Source of the DNA: Thiobacillus sp.
Lineage (GTDB): Bacteria > Pseudomonadota > Gammaproteobacteria > Burkholderiales > Thiobacillaceae
Reading direction: 5' to 3'
Assembly (NCBI GenBank): GCA_020217265.1
Contig: JAIWOS010000079.1
Coordinates: 1 to 10,065 of the forward strand
Length of the DNA: 10,065 bases
Positions 5,925-10,065 of this stretch are shown here, in pieces. The first letter of the stretch is position 1. The number at the start of each line of letters is the position of its first letter. The notes under the pieces were generated by a model, which ran no database searches, was not told the DNA's origin, and saw nothing but the letters and a program-made list of their open reading frames with translations. A program made the translations under genes and the position numbers.

Positions 5925-6826
5925 GTGCACCTCGCCCCAGAATCCTGCTGACCGGCGCCAACGGCCAGGTGGGCTGGGAGCTGCGTCGCACGCTGGGCGC
6001 GCTGGGCGAGGTGGCCGCGCTGGATTCGCGGACGATGGATCTGGTGGATGCCGATGCGGTGCGCGCGACCGTGCGCGCGATCGCGCCGGCGATCATCGTC
6101 AACCCGGCGGCGTACACGGCGGTGGACAAGGCGGAATCGGAATCCGACCGTGCGCACGCGGTGAACGCGGTGGCGCCCGGCGTGCTGGCCGAAGAAGCAG
6201 CGCGGCTGGGCGCCTTGCTGGTGCACTACTCCACCGATTACGTGTTCGACGGCAGCGGCGCCCGAGCCTGGCGCGAAGACGACGCGACCGACCCGCTCAA
6301 CGTCTACGGCGCGACCAAGCTGGCGGGAGAGCGTGCGATCGCGGCGGCGGGCTGTCGGCATTTGATCTTCCGCACCTCGTGGGTCTACGGCGCGCGCGGC
6401 AGCAATTTCCTGCTGACCATGCGCCGGCTGATGCGCGAACGGCCGGAACTCAAAATCGTCGCCGACCAGGTCGGCGCGCCGACCTGGTGCCGCGATCTCG
6501 CCGAGGCAACTTCGCAGGTGCTGGCACAGTGCACCTCGCCTGCCTGCACGCACGACGCGTCGCGCCTGGGCGTGTTTCACATGACGAACGCGGGCGAGAC
6601 TTCGTGGCATGGCTTCGCCGAGGCGATCCAGGCGCTGGACGAGTTCGACGAAACCGTGGTGCCGGCGCGCCTCGTACCCATTCCCAGCAGCGATTACCCC
6701 ACCCCGGCACGCCGTCCGCTCAACTCGCGGCTCGACAATGTGAAACTGGAACGCACCTTCGGCCTGCGTCTGCGCGACTGGCGCGAAGCGCTGGCGCTGT
6801 GCATGGAGACCTGTGGAAAACAATGA
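5921..6826 (+). CDS. rmlD: dTDP-4-dehydrorhamnose reductase
   Basis: This encodes 301 residues, normal for RmlD. The N-terminal cofactor motif [11 protein letters not shown] lies at 8-18, STDYVFDG at 104-111, and the catalytic YxxxK pair is Y129 and K133 (YGATK). [33 protein letters not shown] and [14 protein letters not shown] are strong family signatures. It reduces dTDP-4-keto-L-rhamnose to dTDP-L-rhamnose with NAD(P)H, the last step. The GTG start overlaps the rmlC stop by 4 bases and has GAGG (5910-5913) 7 bases upstream. A short Cys-containing stretch, [15 protein letters not shown], precedes the [11 protein letters not shown] strand and appears slightly longer than in the E. coli protein; this is judged from memory. 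The gene ends 13 bases before galE. Confidence 0.97.
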   Translation: MSAPRPRILLTGANGQVGWELRRTLGALGEVAALDSRTMDLVDADAVRATVRAIAPAIIVNPAAYTAVDKAESESDRAHAVNAVAPGVLAEEAARLGALLVHYSTDYVFDGSGARAWREDDATDPLNVYGATKLAGERAIAAAGCRHLIFRTSWVYGARGSNFLLTMRRLMRERPELKIVADQVGAPTWCRDLAEATSQVLAQCTSPACTHDASRLGVFHMTNAGETSWHGFAEAIQALDEFDETVVPARLVPIPSSDYPTPARRPLNSRLDNVKLERTFGLRLRDWREALALCMETCGKQ

Positions 6827-6829
6827 GGA
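6825..6829 (+). promoter_or_regulatory. Shine-Dalgarno site deciding the galE start
   Basis: GAGGA lies 10 bases before ATG 6840 and overlaps the rmlD stop codon (6824-6826). It supports ATG 6840, giving [15 protein letters not shown], over the in-frame GTG at 6813 inside rmlD. Confidence 0.6.
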
Positions 6830-6839
6830 AAGCGCGAAC

Positions 6840-7853
6840 ATGAACGTCTTGCTCACCGGCGGCGCCGGCTATATCGGCTCGCATACCGCAGTGGAATGCC
6901 TCGCGGCTGGCCACGAGGTCGTGGTGTTCGACAATCTCTCCAACAGCAGTGTGAAGTCGCTCGAACGCGTGGCGCAGATTGCAGGGCGTCCGGTCGAATT
7001 CGTCGAGGGCGACATCCGCGACCGCGCGGCGCTGCGTGCGTTGTTCGCCCGGCACGAGATTGACGCGGTGGTTCATTTTGCCGGCCTGAAAGCGGTGGGC
7101 GAATCGGTGGACAAGCCGCTCCTTTACTACGACAACAACATCGGCGGCAGCATCGCGCTGTTCGAGGTGATGGCCGAGGCCGGGGTGAAGTCGGTGGTGT
7201 TCTCGTCGTCGGCCACGGTGTACGGCGACCCGGCGACGGTGCCGATCACCGAGGACTTTCCGCTGTCGGCGACCAACCCTTACGGCCGCTCCAAGCTCTT
7301 CATCGAGGAGATGCTGCGCGACATCGCGCGCGCGGATTCCGGCTGGGCGATCGCGCTCCTGCGCTATTTCAACCCGGTGGGCGCGCACGAGTCGGGCCTC
7401 ATCGGCGAGGATCCGCGCGGCATTCCCAACAACCTCATGCCCTACATCGCGCAGGTGGCGGTGGGCCGGCGGCCTCACCTCAACGTGTTCGGCGGCGACT
7501 ACCCCACGCCGGACGGCACCGGCGTGCGCGACTACATTCACGTGGTCGATCTGGCGCGCGGCCACGTGGCCGCGCTGAACCGCCTGCACCACACGACGGG
7601 CGGCGTTCACACCTGGAACCTGGGCACCGGCCGCGGCGTGTCGGTGCTGGACATGGTGCGCGCGTTCGAGGCGGCGAGCGGAAAAAAAATCCCGTATGAG
7701 ATTGTCGCCCGCCGCCCCGGCGATGTCGCGCAGTGCTGGGCCGACCCCGGACGCGCCGCGCGCGATCTGGGCTGGCGCGCGGTGTACGACCTGCCGCGCA
7801 TGTGCGCGGATGCGTGGCGCTGGCAGTCGAACAATCCCGAGGGCTACGCTTGA
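6840..7853 (+). CDS. galE: UDP-glucose 4-epimerase
   Basis: This encodes 337 residues; E. coli GalE has 338 and the residues align almost one to one. The NAD-binding motif GGAGYIGSH begins at residue 7, SSSATVYG at 122-129, and the catalytic YxxxK pair is Y148 and K152 (YGRSK). [35 protein letters not shown] and [15 protein letters not shown] are hallmarks of the group. It interconverts UDP-glucose and UDP-galactose and could supply UDP-galactose for the polysaccharide. Activity on N-acetylated sugars, seen in related epimerases, cannot be judged from sequence. It follows rmlD by 13 bases and is probably the last gene of the transcription unit, since the next genes are on the other strand. 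Confidence 0.95.
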   Translation: MNVLLTGGAGYIGSHTAVECLAAGHEVVVFDNLSNSSVKSLERVAQIAGRPVEFVEGDIRDRAALRALFARHEIDAVVHFAGLKAVGESVDKPLLYYDNNIGGSIALFEVMAEAGVKSVVFSSSATVYGDPATVPITEDFPLSATNPYGRSKLFIEEMLRDIARADSGWAIALLRYFNPVGAHESGLIGEDPRGIPNNLMPYIAQVAVGRRPHLNVFGGDYPTPDGTGVRDYIHVVDLARGHVAALNRLHHTTGGVHTWNLGTGRGVSVLDMVRAFEAASGKKIPYEIVARRPGDVAQCWADPGRAARDLGWRAVYDLPRMCADAWRWQSNNPEGYA

Positions 7854-7871
7854 CCCGGGGGGCGTCAGCGT
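7846..7871. terminator. Imperfect hairpin across the convergent galE/rhomboid stops
   Basis: ACGC-T-TGAC (7846-7854) can pair with GTCAGCGT (7864-7871): 8 base pairs with one bulged T and a 9-base C/G-rich loop. It includes both stop codons (galE TGA 7851-7853; rhomboid TGA read on the - strand at 7865-7867). There is no T tract on either side, so it is not a canonical intrinsic terminator. Part of the symmetry comes simply from the two facing stop codons. A bidirectional terminator or transcript-end stabiliser is possible. Confidence 0.3.
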
Positions 7872-8461
7872 CGCGCTCCGAACAGCCCCCGTCCGCGGAA
7901 GTACTGCACCCCCAGCCAGCCGCCGAACAGACCGCCCAGATGCGCGAAGTGGGCCACGCCCGCATCGGTCTGGGTCACGCCGAGAAACAGCTCGATCGCG
8001 CCATAGCCCAGCACGAAGGTGCGGGCCGGAATGCGGATGAAGGGCAGGAAAATGAAGCTGATGACGTTGCGCGGGAAGTACAGCGCATACGCGAGCAGCA
8101 GGCCGAATACGCCGCCCGAGGCGCCGACGACCGGCCCCGCGGCGTGCAGGAAATAGCCGCTCACCGCGACCTGCGTCATGGCGGCGACGACGACGCTCAG
8201 GAGATAGGTGAGCAGATAGCGCAGGTCGCCCCAGCGCCGCTCCAGTTCGGCGCCGAACATCCACAGCGCAAGCATGTTGAAACCCAGATGCAGTAACGAG
8301 CCGTGCAGGAAGCTGTAGGTGACGAGCTGCCAGTAGTGGAACGCGCCGCCGGAACCGGGCGGCCACAGTGCAAAGGCGCGCACGATGTCGGGGCCGGTGA
8401 ACACGGCGAGCGCGTAGACCAGCACGTTCAAAACGATGAGGGCGAGGGTGATCGGGGGCAT
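7865..8461 (-). CDS. Rhomboid family intramembrane serine protease
   Basis: This encodes 198 residues with about six membrane helices, the compact bacterial rhomboid core. The signature HGSLLHLGFNM (H53, H58, N62) matches the HxxxxHxxxN of loop/helix 2. GASGGVFG supplies the nucleophile S115, and AHFAHLGGLFGG supplies the catalytic His, best aligned as H174. LERRWG after the second helix (about 73-78) is also typical. It would cleave membrane-helix substrates within the cytoplasmic membrane; no substrate is suggested by the context. Start ATG 8461 is the only reasonable one, but no Shine-Dalgarno site is visible. recJ ends 22 bases upstream on the same strand, so it is probably translated from the recJ transcript. 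Confidence 0.95.
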   Translation of the reverse strand: MPPITLALIVLNVLVYALAVFTGPDIVRAFALWPPGSGGAFHYWQLVTYSFLHGSLLHLGFNMLALWMFGAELERRWGDLRYLLTYLLSVVVAAMTQVAVSGYFLHAAGPVVGASGGVFGLLLAYALYFPRNVISFIFLPFIRIPARTFVLGYGAIELFLGVTQTDAGVAHFAHLGGLFGGWLGVQYFRGRGLFGARR

Positions 8462-8483
8462 GTCGATGTGTCGTTCGGGGGTG

Positions 8484-10065
8484 TCAGGCCGCTTCCCAGT
8501 GCTGCACTTTCAGTTGCAACGATTGTTGGCCATTGAATTCGTTCGGCATCAGCGCGTACACCGCGCGGATGCGGGCGGGCAGCGGCTCGGGATGGAAGAA
8601 GCGCATGGCCTCGAAGACCGCGCCGTCGCGATCGAGTTGCAGCTTGAGGTGCTTATCGCCGACGACGCGCTGGCCCCGGACTTCGAACACGCCCGTGAAC
8701 AGCGGCGCGGGAAAGCCCTGGCCCCACACCGCGCTGTCCAGCGCGCACGCGAGTTCGTAGCTGTGCTCGGCGGGGTCGAGTTCGCCGTCGGTTTCGATCA
8801 CGCCTTCGAGGTCGGCGGGGTCGAGCAGTTCGCGCACGGTGGCTTCGAATGCGGCCGCGAAGGCCGGGTGGCCGCCGGCGCTGAGGGTGAGCCCCGCGGC
8901 CATGGCGTGCCCGCCGAATTTGAGAATGAGACCGGGGTGGCGGCGGTCGACGCGATCGAGCGCGTCGCGCAGGTGCAGCCCCGGGATCGAGCGGCCGGAG
9001 CCCTTGAGCGTGCCATCGTCTGCGCGCGCGAAGACGAGGGTCGGGCGGTGGAATTTGTCCTTGAGCCGCGAGGCGAGGATGCCGATGACGCCGGCATGCC
9101 ACTCGGGCTGGTAGGCAACGATGGTGTGGCTGGCCGCCGGGTCGTACGCGGCGAGGATGGCGAGCGCTTCGTCGAGCATGTCGGCCTCGACCTCGCGCCG
9201 CGCGCGGTTGAGCGCATCGAGCTGCTGCGCGAGCGTCAGCGCAGTGGCGGAGTCGTCGGCGAGCAGGCATTCGACGCCCAGCGCCATGTCGTCCAGCCGG
9301 CCGGCGGCATTCAGGCGTGGCCCCAGCATGAAACCGAGATCGAACACGGTCGCGCGTGCCGGGTCGCGCCCGGCCACGCGGAACAGCGCGTTGACGCCGG
9401 GTGAAGCCAGGCCGGCACGCATGCGCGCGAGTCCCTGGGCGACCAGCGTGCGGTTGTTGGCGTCGAGTTTCACCACGTCGGCCACGGTGCCGAGCGCGAC
9501 CAGATCGAGCAGCGCGCGCAGGTCGGGTTCGGCCTGCTCCCGGTAGGTTGCGCGCCGGCGCAGTTCGGCACGCAGCGCTAGCAGCACGTAGAACATCACG
9601 CCGACCCCGGCCAGGTTTTTCGAGGCGAAGCCGCAGCCGGGCTGGTTGGGATTGACGATGCAGGCGGCCTCGGGCAGCGTCTCGCCGGGCAGGTGGTGGT
9701 CGGTGACCAGCACCGGGATGCCGCGCGCGTTGGCGGCCGCCACGCCGGCGACGGCCGCGATGCCGTTGTCCACGGTGATGATGAGGTCGGGTTCCCGTTC
9801 GGCGGCGAGCGCAACGATCTCGGGCGTGAGGCCGTAGCCGTGTTCGATGCGGTGGGGCACGAGGTAATCGACGCGCGCGCCCAGGAGGCGCAGCCCGCGC
9901 ACGCCGACGGCACACGCGGTGGCGCCGTCGGCGTCGTAGTCGGCGACGATAAGCAGCTTTTTTCGCGCGGCGATCGCGTCGGCCAGCAGCATGGCGGCGC
10001 GCTCGGCGTGCAATAGTCCGGCGGGCGGCAGCAGGCCGGGCAGGCGGTGCGCGATCTGCTCGGGG
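8484..10065 (-). CDS. recJ: Single-stranded-DNA-specific exonuclease RecJ (5' end outside window)
   Basis: The frame is open to the right edge of the window (about 526 residues visible), so roughly 50 N-terminal residues are missing compared with the 577-residue E. coli protein. DHH phosphoesterase motifs occur in order: VADYDADGATA (motif I), ITVDNGIAA (motif II) and LVTDHHLPG (motif III, DHH), followed by NPNQPGC. FMLGPRLNAAGRLDDM lies in the middle, the DHHA1 motif FGGHAMAAGLTL further on, and an OB-like C-terminal domain ends LQLKVQHWEAA. RecJ degrades single-stranded DNA 5' to 3' in recombination (RecF pathway), base excision and mismatch repair, using Mn or Mg ions. Near the edge, a TTG codon at 10013 is internal and not the start, because the upstream frame continues in family-like sequence (PEQIAHRLPGLLPP). 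The rhomboid gene follows closely. Confidence 0.97.
   Translation of the reverse strand, partial: PEQIAHRLPGLLPPAGLLHAERAAMLLADAIAARKKLLIVADYDADGATACAVGVRGLRLLGARVDYLVPHRIEHGYGLTPEIVALAAEREPDLIITVDNGIAAVAGVAAANARGIPVLVTDHHLPGETLPEAACIVNPNQPGCGFASKNLAGVGVMFYVLLALRAELRRRATYREQAEPDLRALLDLVALGTVADVVKLDANNRTLVAQGLARMRAGLASPGVNALFRVAGRDPARATVFDLGFMLGPRLNAAGRLDDMALGVECLLADDSATALTLAQQLDALNRARREVEADMLDEALAILAAYDPAASHTIVAYQPEWHAGVIGILASRLKDKFHRPTLVFARADDGTLKGSGRSIPGLHLRDALDRVDRRHPGLILKFGGHAMAAGLTLSAGGHPAFAAAFEATVRELLDPADLEGVIETDGELDPAEHSYELACALDSAVWGQGFPAPLFTGVFEVRGQRVVGDKHLKLQLDRDGAVFEAMRFFHPEPLPARIRAVYALMPNEFNGQQSLQLKVQHWEAA

Noticed and set aside
1..10065. CRISPR arrays, tRNA or rRNA genes, insertion sequences, attachment sites
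   Set aside because: No regularly spaced repeats, cloverleaf-like segments, transposase frames or flanking duplications were seen. Similarity between rmlB and galE at the GGAGxIG motif is shared ancestry of the dehydrogenase fold, not a repeat.

Overview
The window is GC-rich, almost fully coding DNA of a proteobacterial type. Housekeeping and sugar genes look most like a betaproteobacterium, but this is a judgement from protein style; no rRNA or marker gene here fixes the taxon. It holds part of a cell-surface polysaccharide locus on the + strand, followed by a convergent housekeeping pair on the - strand.

Left part (1-2947, + strand): the C-terminal end of a GT4-type glycosyltransferase, a small four-helix membrane protein resembling the input domain of a sensor with no output domain, a complete GT4-type glycosyltransferase, and a WecG/TagA/CpsF (GT26) glycosyltransferase. 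The complete GT4 gene carries an in-frame palindromic repeat element between its two Rossmann domains.

Middle (about 2948-3405): a short AT-rich, repeat-bearing promoter/operator region, then an AbrB/VapB-type antitoxin overlapping a 56-codon VapC (PIN toxin) gene. This toxin gene keeps its N- and C-terminal ends but lacks the middle, including expected catalytic acidic residues. It looks like an in-frame internal deletion that leaves an antitoxin without a working toxin.

Right-middle (3437-7853, + strand): rmlB-rmlA-rmlC-rmlD, joined by 4-, 1- and 4-base overlaps, followed directly by galE. The four Rml enzymes convert glucose-1-phosphate to dTDP-L-rhamnose and GalE interconverts UDP-glucose and UDP-galactose. 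They would supply donor sugars to the upstream glycosyltransferases.

Right end (7865-10065, - strand): recJ (5' end beyond the window) followed by a rhomboid intramembrane protease gene. These converge on galE with only 11 bases between stop codons, over an imperfect hairpin.

Most of the window is ordinary. The points worth a second look are the gutted VapC, the palindromic insert inside the glycosyltransferase, the orphan sensor-like membrane protein, and the AT-rich operator-like region. I saw no new multi-gene system, CRISPR array, tRNA, rRNA or insertion sequence.
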